Shown here in pieces: positions 17,332-26,252 of a stretch of 64,000 nt of DNA. How positions within the stretch are numbered: position 1 is the stretch's first letter; each line of letters begins with the position of its first letter. The notes below the pieces were generated by a model. It saw nothing but the letters and a program-made list of their open reading frames with translations, did not search any database and had not been told where the DNA came from. Source of the DNA: an uncultured Aquimarina sp. Lineage in GTDB: Bacteria; Bacteroidota; Bacteroidia; Flavobacteriales; Flavobacteriaceae. The stretch covers positions 124,001 to 188,000 of the forward strand of contig CANNBP010000006.1 in the NCBI GenBank assembly GCA_947502885.1. Direction: 5' to 3'. Made by a program: the position numbers and the translations under genes.

Positions 17332-18324
17332 TTATTTAAAATTAAATTTTGTAATATTTTCTATAACTTTTGATATTGAATTTAATTCTTCAACATCGGC
17401 ATCGATCACAAAAGTGTCCACCCCCAATTTTATATATTCTTTAATATAACCTATAACTTCATCATAAGAACCTACTAAATATGGACAATCCGCATTAAAA
17501 TGTTTAAACGGTTCTAGTCTAAATACACTATCCTCTTCTTCTCTCAATAAGTTTTTTTTCCAAATAGCATCAGTATTTAACATTGATACTTCTAAAATAT
17601 CCTCATATTCAGCATAAGCAGGCTTAAACTTTTCCTTCAATACCTCAATTGCCTCCTCATGTGTTGATCGTGCAATTATCCCCATATACATACCCTCCTC
17701 ACCTGATGTTACTTCAACAAGCTTTGATAAAGGTTTTGCCATTTGCAGTTTCAAGGAGTTTGTTCTTTTTCTTGCGACAACAGCCTCCTCAGAAGATCCT
17801 GCAATAAAGCAGGTAGGAAAATATTCTTCCTTAATCACAGATGGTAATTTCAAATTATTTATTTTATAATATTTTCCTTCATAATTTATAGGTCTATCAC
17901 TTCTTAACAGATTATATAAAACTTCTATATATTCGATAAGTCGTTCGTACCTGTCTGTATGGGATAAATTATCACCTATTGATTCTAAATCTGAGATTGC
18001 TGTCCCTATGATAAAGTTTAAATACAACTTCCTTTTAAATAATTTAGAAAAGGTTAATATTTTCTGAGCAATATAATATGGATGCGCATACGCTGGATTT
18101 AAAGCCACGAAAGGAGTCTGACAGCTACTTTTCGAAAATGTTTCTTGTGCAAGAATCCAGGGTTCTAGATCATTCGAATTATTTTGAAACAATAACATTC
18201 CAGAAAACCCTAGAACGTCATTAAGTTCCATTACTTTCAACATATCATCAATATAAGAATTTACTCCTTCAACCCTTCTTACTGTATTAAAGAAGGTTAC
18301 TTTTTTATTTAATCTTTCACTCAT
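17332..18324 (-). CDS. LLM-class flavin-dependent oxidoreductase
   Basis: This luciferase-like monooxygenase has 330 residues and an (alpha/beta)8-barrel pattern. Family features include KVTFFNTVRRVEG at the N-terminus, LNPAYAHPYYIAQKILTFSKL, LYLNFIIGTAISDLESIGDNLSHTDRYERLIEYIEVLYNLL and the INYEGKYYKINNLKL segment. The C-terminal PYLVGSYDEVIGYIKEYIKLGVDTFVID is the usual LLM ending. Such enzymes often act within NRPS/PKS clusters as tailoring monooxygenases; the substrate here is not evident. The gene is followed after one base by the exporter gene and preceded by a 556-base gap that may contain a promoter. Confidence 0.88.
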   Translation of the reverse strand: MSERLNKKVTFFNTVRRVEGVNSYIDDMLKVMELNDVLGFSGMLLFQNNSNDLEPWILAQETFSKSSCQTPFVALNPAYAHPYYIAQKILTFSKLFKRKLYLNFIIGTAISDLESIGDNLSHTDRYERLIEYIEVLYNLLRSDRPINYEGKYYKINNLKLPSVIKEEYFPTCFIAGSSEEAVVARKRTNSLKLQMAKPLSKLVEVTSGEEGMYMGIIARSTHEEAIEVLKEKFKPAYAEYEDILEVSMLNTDAIWKKNLLREEEDSVFRLEPFKHFNADCPYLVGSYDEVIGYIKEYIKLGVDTFVIDADVEELNSISKVIENITKFNFK

Positions 18325-18880
18325 AAAAATATTAGTTTTAATTGTTCATCCATTTCTTTATATGATCAGGTATGAAATAACAGAGTTCTTTTAAAATTTT
18401 TAAGTTCAACAACATAAGACTTATTATTTTTCTCTCTTAGATTCTATATTCCTAACCCAATGTTATTTAAATAATGTAAAAACATAGTTATTGAAATAGT
18501 TAGTTTAAATTCCTTTGTCGCACGGGCTTTATGGTAATTAATATTTTAGAAACTTATACTATTATTAATCTGAATTCGATTGACATCCAAAACCAAAAGA
18601 AACTGATTATCAAAGACAAAAAGTATTTCTTGCTATTGTTCATCGTGTTTTTTAGAATGATATTATTTAGAAATATCTTAGTAGGTTATTTATTTGATTA
18701 ATTTTCATTAGAACGAAACACTTTCATCTACACATCAATCATTTAACAATCAAACTCAAATTGTTATTAACTTCATACAGTGAACTTAGAAAATTACACT
18801 CTGTATTGTGACTAGGTTCTCAAGATTGAACCTATTTAAAAACGGTCAAATTTTATATTTATAAAAAAGGTACCTATTTT
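18325..18880. other. long gap inside the cluster
   Basis: No coding frame is visible in 556 bases. One hairpin has 7-base arms, TAGGTTC at 18813-18819 and GAACCTA at 18828-18834, with an 8-base loop, shortly after the thioesterase gene. It lacks a clear T-run on the minus strand, so I do not call it a terminator. A promoter for the flavin enzyme, exporter and Gly-synthetase genes would be expected here, but I cannot identify it. Confidence 0.5.
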
Positions 18881-19645
18881 TTAATTTGATATGATAGAAC
18901 TTATCTTTGAACATTCTAAAATTACGTCTGCTAGTTTATTTGGATGTTTATTTATAAAAAAGTGATTCCCTGATAAAATTTCATGCCTCAAATTAGCATT
19001 CGTAAAATTACTCCAATTTTCAATTTCAAGAAAAGTCCTTTCTTCATCCCCCATTAAGGCGTAAATTGGCGTTTCAATCATTAAACCTTTTTCAGAAAAG
19101 TTATCTTTTTCTAAAATTTCAAAATCTGTACGCATTATTGGGCTAAAAAAATTGTATAATTCCTCATTCTCCAAAATTTCTTTAGGGACCCCACCTAGTT
19201 TTCTCAATTCTTCTTTAAAATCTTCATCACTCATCCTATAGCGTTTTCCCTTTTTTTCTACTTCACCTATCTCTTTGGTTTTCACTCCAGGCCCTGGGTT
19301 TCCTGATACTATCAAATAATTGGGAGGATCTCCAAAATCTTCCAATAGTTTAGTTACATTCAATCCTAGGTTTGACCCCATACTATGCCCATAAATCACA
19401 TAAGATTGATCATTTCTTAATTTCTTTATTTGTGCAAAATAATCCTGTATAGCAGCTTTTTTGGTCTTTAATAGTTCTTCATTAAATCTTCTACCTCTTC
19501 CAGGAAGTTCTAAAGGGATAAATTCAACATCTTTACTCATTTGACTTTTCAAAAAATCAAATGAGTAACAATTACCTCCTGCAAAATGGAGCAAAAAAAC
19601 TTGTTTTTTTGAAGATCTAATTTGCTCTATTTTTTTCTTCTTCAT
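18881..19645 (-). CDS. type II thioesterase
   Basis: This 254-residue alpha/beta hydrolase has the type II thioesterase pattern: LLHFAGGNCYSFDFLK near the N-terminus, LPGRGRRF, the nucleophile in YGHSMGSN (S88), a probable acid in ALMGDEERTF and the catalytic His in SGNHFFINKHP. Such enzymes remove wrongly loaded or stalled acyl groups from carrier proteins. No thioesterase domain is fused to any of the synthetases in view, so this is the only TE in the window. Its start overlaps the 3' end of the outer-membrane receptor gene by 29 bases, which indicates co-translation with it. Confidence 0.95.
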   Translation of the reverse strand: MKKKKIEQIRSSKKQVFLLHFAGGNCYSFDFLKSQMSKDVEFIPLELPGRGRRFNEELLKTKKAAIQDYFAQIKKLRNDQSYVIYGHSMGSNLGLNVTKLLEDFGDPPNYLIVSGNPGPGVKTKEIGEVEKKGKRYRMSDEDFKEELRKLGGVPKEILENEELYNFFSPIMRTDFEILEKDNFSEKGLMIETPIYALMGDEERTFLEIENWSNFTNANLRHEILSGNHFFINKHPNKLADVILECSKISSIISN

Positions 19646-22007
19646 TTCCGAATCTTCTTTGTTTTACTTTAACGTTACTATTCCCAAAATTATAATTTAC
19701 AGAAACCCTAAACCCTCTTCCTCTATATAAACCATAACCTATATGGGTTGATTTTATATTATTAGCTACACTAGTACTTTTTCTAGGACTTGTATTAAAT
19801 ACATCTAAAGCATTAAAAGAAAGTTGTAATTTTTTATTGAGAACTGTCATTTTATAACCAATATCCAACGCCTGACTATTTTCATAACTGGTTTGCCCAC
19901 TAACATAAGGGCCAGAATGCCAATACCTAAATTCAAGGTTTTTGGTTTTTTCCTTATTTAATGAGAAAGTATTATTACTCGATACATAGTAACTTAAATC
20001 ACTTTCATTTTCTCCAACAATAACTGGATTTGTTATTTTTGATTTATAATTCATGAAATAGACCGAATTATAACTTTGCCACCAAGGTTTTATGTTCTTG
20101 TTATATGACATAGAGATTCCATATTCATATAAGGTATAATAATTATAAAAATTTATTTCTTGTTCAAAAGTATCATTATTTGCAATAGGCACTACTCCAA
20201 TTTTATCTGTTTCTATATCTAAGTATATTGAAGTGCTCAATGCTCCTTTATATAAATAATCAATCGAAAAAGAATTATAAAAAGCAGGTTGGAGAAAAGG
20301 ATTTCCTTGACTTCTTATGTTACCATTAACGTTAGAAATCGATGGGTTTAACTGTGCAAAATAGGGTCTATTAATTCTACGGCTATAATTAACTGAAAAC
20401 GAATGATTTTCATTTGGAATATGCGAAAGATAAAATGTTGGAAATAATTCTAAATATTCATTCTTAGTAGTGACGTTTAAAGTTTTAGAATCTCCTTCTG
20501 AAATAATATTTTCTAAACGCAAACCAATTTGAAATCTCCATTTATCATTTAACTTTTTTCTTCCACTAACATAGGCCGCTTGATTGTTTTCTATGTATTC
20601 AAAGTTATCGTTAGTTGTATTTTGTTCTAAAATGTTATTAGCATAAATTTTAAAAGTGTTTTTAGTATAAGTAGCTTTCAATCCATATGATAAATTCACA
20701 AAACCTAATGGATGTTCCATATCAACTTTAACACTATAATTATCTATTGTATGATCTGTATCATTAATTTCTGAAAAATTAGTTCTCACAAATGATTCCT
20801 CATTCAAATAAGTATCTGCCTTAATATCTCTTTTATCATTTTTATTATAATTGAAATAATCTAAATCTATAGATATTCTTTTCCCCAAAGTATCTAACTT
20901 CGAATTATAATGAACGTTAAAAGAAAGATTATCTCTTTCTCTATCAAGTATACCTGTTGATTTAAGTATTGAATCCAATTGACTCGATTTATTTCTTATT
21001 TCGGTATTAGTATTAAAGTCCCACAATGGGCGACTAATATTTCCAGAAGCCTGAAAACCTATTGATGACATTTTTGTTAACTCATAATCAAAGATTAATC
21101 GCCCAGAAAAGTTTTCTAAGTCTCTATCTTGCATATTATCAATAAACCAAGTATTTTGATCATAAAATATTTCAGACTCTTGTATATAACGTTGCTCTCC
21201 TAAACGAGTGTTTATTGAAGCTAAAGCATTAATTTTATTTTTTCTATATTTAAAACTATTACTGATAGAAAAGACAGGCATTTCTATATGTTCATAAGAT
21301 GTAGAAGTTGAATTACTCCAACTATTTATTTTTCCTTTTTTCAATATAATATTTATTAATCCCCCATTGCCTTGAGCATCATATTTTGCAGGTGGTGTTG
21401 TAATAACTTCTACAGATTTGATATCATTAGACTGTATTGTATTCAAGAAACTTGTTAAATCATTACCCGACAAGTTTAATAACTTATCATCGATCATTAT
21501 ACCTAAACCACTTTTTCCTAATATTGAAATTGAATTATCCTGAACAGTTAACCCCGGAGTCAACTTTAAAGCATCAAGAGCATCACCTCCAGAAGCTGAA
21601 ATACTTTGTTCTACATTAAACACTAAGCGATCTGTTTTTCTTTCAATTAACGGTTTTTTTGTAACAATCAAAACCTCATCAAGGTCCTTAGCCTTTTTAA
21701 TTAACGTAATATCTCCCAATGACATAGCCTCTGTTACTTCAATTTCTTTTACCCATTCTTCATATCCTAAAAAACTAATTCTAATTTTATATTCCCCAGT
21801 AGAAACATCAAATCTAAAAGTACCATCTTCCTCGGTTATTGCACCAGTCACAATTGCATTAGTATTGTCTAATGCTACAACATTTGCAAAAGGTACAGGA
21901 ATCCCTTCTTCTTTATCTTTTACTTTTCCTGTCACTTCAACTTGAGAATAAATGGATATAGAAGTAATCCAAAATATTACCGAAACAATTTTTTTTATCA
22001 TTATCAA
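19617..22007 (-). CDS. outer-membrane beta-barrel receptor (TonB-receptor-like, OMP_b-brl_3 type)
   Basis: This 796-residue protein has a signal peptide (ending ISIYSQ), a carboxypeptidase-regulatory-like domain (about 23-110; VTGKVKDKEEGIPVPFANV and YKIRISFLGYEEW) and a plug domain (about 115-215; GDALDALKLTPGL, GKSGLGIMIDD, TTPPAKYDAQGNGGLINI). A long barrel follows, rich in alternating aromatic strands and ending VSVNYNFG-, with a short charged tail. Location in the outer membrane is nearly certain. Inside a cluster with a peptide exporter it could import the product or a metal complex of it, or serve as self-recognition. It may equally be a sensor of the cell envelope. Its 3' end overlaps the thioesterase gene. 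Confidence 0.88.
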   Translation of the reverse strand: MIMIKKIVSVIFWITSISIYSQVEVTGKVKDKEEGIPVPFANVVALDNTNAIVTGAITEEDGTFRFDVSTGEYKIRISFLGYEEWVKEIEVTEAMSLGDITLIKKAKDLDEVLIVTKKPLIERKTDRLVFNVEQSISASGGDALDALKLTPGLTVQDNSISILGKSGLGIMIDDKLLNLSGNDLTSFLNTIQSNDIKSVEVITTPPAKYDAQGNGGLINIILKKGKINSWSNSTSTSYEHIEMPVFSISNSFKYRKNKINALASINTRLGEQRYIQESEIFYDQNTWFIDNMQDRDLENFSGRLIFDYELTKMSSIGFQASGNISRPLWDFNTNTEIRNKSSQLDSILKSTGILDRERDNLSFNVHYNSKLDTLGKRISIDLDYFNYNKNDKRDIKADTYLNEESFVRTNFSEINDTDHTIDNYSVKVDMEHPLGFVNLSYGLKATYTKNTFKIYANNILEQNTTNDNFEYIENNQAAYVSGRKKLNDKWRFQIGLRLENIISEGDSKTLNVTTKNEYLELFPTFYLSHIPNENHSFSVNYSRRINRPYFAQLNPSISNVNGNIRSQGNPFLQPAFYNSFSIDYLYKGALSTSIYLDIETDKIGVVPIANNDTFEQEINFYNYYTLYEYGISMSYNKNIKPWWQSYNSVYFMNYKSKITNPVIVGENESDLSYYVSSNNTFSLNKEKTKNLEFRYWHSGPYVSGQTSYENSQALDIGYKMTVLNKKLQLSFNALDVFNTSPRKSTSVANNIKSTHIGYGLYRGRGFRVSVNYNFGNSNVKVKQRRFGNEEEKNRAN

Positions 22008-22219
22008 TTCTAATTAATTTATTTTACTTGATACATTTAGGCATATTATCATCCAAGGCGATCTACAATTAATTTATTCAAAAATAATTCGCCTGTATTT
22101 ATGCTAAGATTTATTCCATCTTTATGTACCTACATTCTAGTTAAAGAACATAGGCACATTGTTTTAACTACAATCTTCTTTACCTCTTTTGGGGATTATC
22201 TATTATAAGATGGTTATAA

Positions 22220-24283
22220 CTATACTGATTCAATTGTTAAAGAGTATAGTTCTCCAATGACAGGGAAGAATGTGTTCATTGAAGGTTTTTCTCTTTCTAA
22301 AAATTCATTAGATTCGTAATTTATTGGCCATTCAATAACCAATTCATTAACTCCTTCTTGAAGAGTATCACATTCGATTATAAAATCTTCTTTGTTCCAC
22401 TCTTGACTAAGATCTATTTCTGTTATTGGTGAGGTTTTCCCATTTAGATACACCTTAACATTTCCTTTTTTAATATAATCAGGAGTCCTATAGACCATTT
22501 TAACTGTTAGATCCTTATTTCTCGAGCTTATAAAATTAAATTTCTTACTAGTGTTTCTTATTTGTAAAAAATTAAAATTTCTAGAACTGTTATAACTGTT
22601 ATAACCATTTAGTACGTAAAAAGAATCCAGTAAATTAGTTTCTTTATTTACTACTCCATGTTCAGAAATTCTTAATCTTTTAACTTCATTTTCATAGTTT
22701 AAACCTATAGATTTAAGAGCACCTATTATAGCATCTATAAGTTCAACATCCAATAATTTTTTTCCTCTGGGATGCATTAAAGCCATACCTCCTTCATATT
22801 GTTGCATAGCTCCATCCTGTAAAATATCCTCAAAAGAACTACATAATATTGATGAAGTTTTTCGGCAAGAAAAATCAACATATTGAATCATTAAGTCCTT
22901 AATTTCTGAATCAAATTCAATAGCCTTTTGACAATGATACTCTAAAACATATTTTGGCTGAGAGTAATGAGCGTTATGTATCGCCGCACTAAAATGAGCT
23001 ATGGCACTAGTCGTATTATCAGGATGCAATAAAGAATCTGGAATTGATGAAATCTCTATTTCGTTTCCCGTCATTGTCTCTATAACAGTCTTTGCTGTAT
23101 GCTTCATTCCCATTTTTATTCCTTCTACAGATAAATGGCAATAATCCAGATACAATTCTTTATCTGAAACCTTATCAGGATAAACTTCATTAAAAATTGT
23201 AAAAAGATCTACAGTAGAAATACCTTCTTCTGTTGCTTTTTTGCTGATAGTATCCCTAATTATTTTAAAACATCGTGGTTTAGGATTAATTCCTCGACCA
23301 AACATAATGGTATCTTTGGCATTATCTAAACAAGTTATCGCTTCTTCGATTTTTCCATTCTTAATATGACTTTTTGCCAACAATTCATACCCCAATGGAT
23401 TGGAAGCATCTAATTCAATCATTCTTTTAGATTCTTCCCCAAGAAGGTTGTATTCTTCTTTGCTCAAGGCTTCTTCTGCCTTTACTTTGGATTTTACCCA
23501 TTCTTCTATTTGCCCATCTGGTAAGAAAGGTAGAATTTTTTCTTCATTATCACTTTTCCAATCCAATAGGTTAAACCCAGGAATAACAATTACAACAGGT
23601 ATTTTATGAGCTTTACTGGTCTCAACAAGAATATTTAGAAAGTTTAATACAACTTTTTGAAATTTCTCCTCAAGGTAAGATTTTACTCCAGGAAAAAGTT
23701 CTTTATCATAAATTTCTGTCATTTTTATATGGTCCTCTTTCTCAATCTCTCCATATAATTTATGTACCCAATTATTTCCTGCAAAAAGTACAATTTGATC
23801 TGGTTTTAACTGAGGTGAGCTCTGAACTATTTCTGTTAGTTCATCAATCCCCATACTATTCTTTGAAAGGTCAATAACCTCTACACCATTAAAAACATTA
23901 CTAGTATTTAATACAGATTCAAGCTCTGTAGCAACAGAATATTTTGGTGCATAAAAATACCCTCTAGCAACTGATTCTCCCAAAAGCAATACTCTCTTCT
24001 TATATGATTTTGGTTCAATTTCATTAACATTTGCCCAGGAATGCCACTCTTTTTGTTTATTTAAATCTCTCTGATAAAATTCTTTACCATTAACTATCTT
24101 TTTTTTCCATATACCCAATTCATCTTGAGCTATTGTTTTAGTATCTGTTACCTTATCCACCACATTGATGGAAGAGGAACTAATCCCTAATTCTTCAAAT
24201 AAATTATTAATTGCCGATATATCTTTTGGCTCGGCCATCAACAAACGGGATAGTTCTGTAGCTTTATCTTTTAATTTGTCCAT
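22220..24283 (-). CDS. SGNH/GDSL-type hydrolase with helical insertion
   Basis: This 687-residue cytoplasmic protein has no signal peptide. Block I of the SGNH fold is LLLGESVARGYFY (nucleophile S104). Block III is LFAGNNW (G169, N170), and block V is DYCHLSVEG, supplying Asp and His. A helical piece resembling one TPR (GYELLAKSHIKNGKIEEAITCLDNA) is inserted between blocks III and V. The C-terminal ~170 residues look like a beta-rich accessory domain. It lies 26 bases after the carbamoyltransferase gene. Similar large SGNH proteins could act as acyl or carbamoyl esterases or transferases on the product; the activity here is not known. Confidence 0.8.
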   Translation of the reverse strand: MDKLKDKATELSRLLMAEPKDISAINNLFEELGISSSSINVVDKVTDTKTIAQDELGIWKKKIVNGKEFYQRDLNKQKEWHSWANVNEIEPKSYKKRVLLLGESVARGYFYAPKYSVATELESVLNTSNVFNGVEVIDLSKNSMGIDELTEIVQSSPQLKPDQIVLFAGNNWVHKLYGEIEKEDHIKMTEIYDKELFPGVKSYLEEKFQKVVLNFLNILVETSKAHKIPVVIVIPGFNLLDWKSDNEEKILPFLPDGQIEEWVKSKVKAEEALSKEEYNLLGEESKRMIELDASNPLGYELLAKSHIKNGKIEEAITCLDNAKDTIMFGRGINPKPRCFKIIRDTISKKATEEGISTVDLFTIFNEVYPDKVSDKELYLDYCHLSVEGIKMGMKHTAKTVIETMTGNEIEISSIPDSLLHPDNTTSAIAHFSAAIHNAHYSQPKYVLEYHCQKAIEFDSEIKDLMIQYVDFSCRKTSSILCSSFEDILQDGAMQQYEGGMALMHPRGKKLLDVELIDAIIGALKSIGLNYENEVKRLRISEHGVVNKETNLLDSFYVLNGYNSYNSSRNFNFLQIRNTSKKFNFISSRNKDLTVKMVYRTPDYIKKGNVKVYLNGKTSPITEIDLSQEWNKEDFIIECDTLQEGVNELVIEWPINYESNEFLEREKPSMNTFFPVIGELYSLTIESV

Positions 24284-24309
24284 TTTTTTGATCTATGAAA
24301 TTCAGAAAA

Positions 24310-26067
24310 TTATATAAAAGTGTATACCTCATGCTGAATACCACTTCTTGTCATTCTATTTATGTCGTTTTGTAAAAAGAGTCTTAATAAGTCAAAATTA
24401 TTTTGTGCTCTATCGATTATAATATCACCAAGAACTAAGCAATCAATGTCTGTATCTACAAAACATTTAATTGCATCTTCTGGAGTACAGACTATAGGTT
24501 CTCCTCGTACGTTGAATGATGTATTAAGAAGAATTGGACAATCAGTAACTTTATTAAATGCCTTTAACAAGTCGTAAAATCTACCATTTACCTTTTCACT
24601 TACAGTTTGTAATCTTCCAGATCCATCAACATGTGTAATAGCCGGTAAGTCTAATTTTGAAATAACTTGACAAGTTTCTAACATAAACGGAGACGAATGA
24701 TCTATTTCAAAATGCTCTGATACATGTTCTTCTAATGCCGCTGGAGCAAAAGGTCTAAACCCTTCTCTCTTTTTCACCATCGCATTAATTCTATCTTTCA
24801 TTTCCGGGTTTTGTGGATCAGCTAAAATAGAACGTGCTCCTAGTGCTCTTGGACCAAACTCCATTCTACCCTGAAACCAGCCTATAACCTTACCTTTACT
24901 TAGCCTACGAGCTGTTTCCTCCATTAATCTTTCTTCGTCTTTTACAAAGCTTTTATAATTGATATTAGTAGCCTTTAATGTCTGCAAAATTTCTTCTGAA
25001 GTATATGAAGGTCCTAAATAAACGTCTTTTAATCTCTCTTTTTCAGGTCTTTCTCCAGTAAGTTCTACATGAGCTAAGGCAGCTGCCCCTAGAGCTCCTC
25101 CAGCATCATTTGCCGACGGTTGTACGAAAAGGTTTTTAAATTTGGTATTTTGAAGGATTTTTCCGTTGGCTACACAATTTAGAGCTACTCCTCCTGCCAT
25201 ACATAAATTTTCAGCCCCAGTTTTTTCGTATAAGTAGTTAGCTTTTTCTATTAAAATAGATTCTAACACAACCTGAAGGCTTCTTGCTACATCTTTATAA
25301 AACTGTCCAAATTCAGACTCCCTTTCTCTTGGTTCTTTACCTAATAATTTTGGTAAAGCATCAGTATACATTTTATTTCCCTTTACGAAATTAAAATATT
25401 CCATATTTAACTCAAATTGCCCATCTGACCTAGAAATTATCAATTTGTTGATCTCATCTACATAAAGAGGTTTTCCATATGGAGCTAACCCCATTACCTT
25501 ATATTCTCCATTATTGACTCTAAACCCTAGATAACTTGTGAGCGTACTATACAATAATCCCAATGAATGTGGAAAATGTACTTCCTCAAATAAGTCAATT
25601 TTTCCTCCTATACCTTTACCATATGTTGTAGTAGCCCATTCTCCTACTCCATCTACTGTTAGTAAAGCAGCTTCTTCAAACCCCGAAAAATAATAGGCAC
25701 TAGCGGCATGTGACTGGTGATGATCAAAGTATAATATTTTTCCACTATACCCTAAGACATCTCTTATTTCGTCCTCTACTCTATTGAAATTTGTTTCATT
25801 CAATGAATCCGGTGTAATATGACCACTCCATATTTGTCTAGACAATTTTTTACTTGGATCTTCAAAAAATGCTATACAATCAACATCTGTTATAGAAAGG
25901 TTAGCTTCTTTTAAACAATAATTAAATGCATGTCTAGGAAGTGAAGGGTCAAACTTTATTCTTGTAAAACGTTCTTCTTCTGCAGCAGCAACTAACTTTC
26001 CGTCTTTTAGAATACAACAGGCGGAATCATGATAAAAGGCAGATATGCCAATAATGTTAAGTCCCAT
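24310..26067 (-). CDS. O-carbamoyltransferase, NodU/CmcH/TobZ family
   Basis: The start at 26067 (MGLNIIGISAFYHDSACCIL) gives 585 residues, the usual family length; the longer open frame to 26235 adds 56 residues unlike any family member. The N-terminal YrdC/Kae1-like part carries HDSACC, AAAEEERFTRIKFD and YFDHHQSHAASAYYFSG, the metal and carbamoyl-adenylate site. The C-terminal part has GWFQGRMEFGPRALGARSI and REGFRPFAPAAL. These enzymes transfer a carbamoyl group from carbamoyl phosphate to a hydroxyl of an antibiotic. Candidate acceptors are the ketoreductase-derived hydroxyls or a beta-hydroxylated residue. The gene follows the giant synthetase after a 185-base gap. Confidence 0.95.
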   Translation of the reverse strand: MGLNIIGISAFYHDSACCILKDGKLVAAAEEERFTRIKFDPSLPRHAFNYCLKEANLSITDVDCIAFFEDPSKKLSRQIWSGHITPDSLNETNFNRVEDEIRDVLGYSGKILYFDHHQSHAASAYYFSGFEEAALLTVDGVGEWATTTYGKGIGGKIDLFEEVHFPHSLGLLYSTLTSYLGFRVNNGEYKVMGLAPYGKPLYVDEINKLIISRSDGQFELNMEYFNFVKGNKMYTDALPKLLGKEPRERESEFGQFYKDVARSLQVVLESILIEKANYLYEKTGAENLCMAGGVALNCVANGKILQNTKFKNLFVQPSANDAGGALGAAALAHVELTGERPEKERLKDVYLGPSYTSEEILQTLKATNINYKSFVKDEERLMEETARRLSKGKVIGWFQGRMEFGPRALGARSILADPQNPEMKDRINAMVKKREGFRPFAPAALEEHVSEHFEIDHSSPFMLETCQVISKLDLPAITHVDGSGRLQTVSEKVNGRFYDLLKAFNKVTDCPILLNTSFNVRGEPIVCTPEDAIKCFVDTDIDCLVLGDIIIDRAQNNFDLLRLFLQNDINRMTRSGIQHEVYTFI

Positions 26068-26172
26068 ATATATATGATAATTATAGATTAAACTTGTTTT
26101 TTTGTTAATTTTTAGTGTGAATAATTGTACGTAAATAGATACAACTATTTTTTTTCGTGTAGAGTAGTAAAC

Positions 26173-26198
26173 TTGGTTTATATGAAAATCTAAACCAA
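26173..26198. repeat. perfect inverted repeat upstream of the carbamoyltransferase
   Basis: TTGGTTTA (26173-26180) and TAAACCAA (26191-26198) form an 8-base stem with a 10-base loop, between the giant synthetase stop and the carbamoyltransferase start. No T-run follows on the minus strand. It may be a partial terminator, an RNA processing site or an operator. Confidence 0.35.
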
Positions 26199-26252
26199 AA
26201 TTGATTATTTTAAAAAAACCGCGTTTGATTTGCAATAACGAATGTTAATTTT

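Noticed and set aside
18813..18834. Hairpin after the thioesterase gene as a terminator
   Set aside because: The stem is only 7 bases and no T-run follows on the minus strand.
22079..22086. TATTTTTG (minus strand) as a promoter of the outer-membrane receptor gene
   Set aside because: Same problem: there is no -33 partner, and the match is weak in AT-rich sequence.
26068..26235. N-terminal extension of the carbamoyltransferase
   Set aside because: The 56 extra residues are unlike any family member, whereas the ATG at 26067 gives the standard N-terminus MGLNIIGISAFYHDS.
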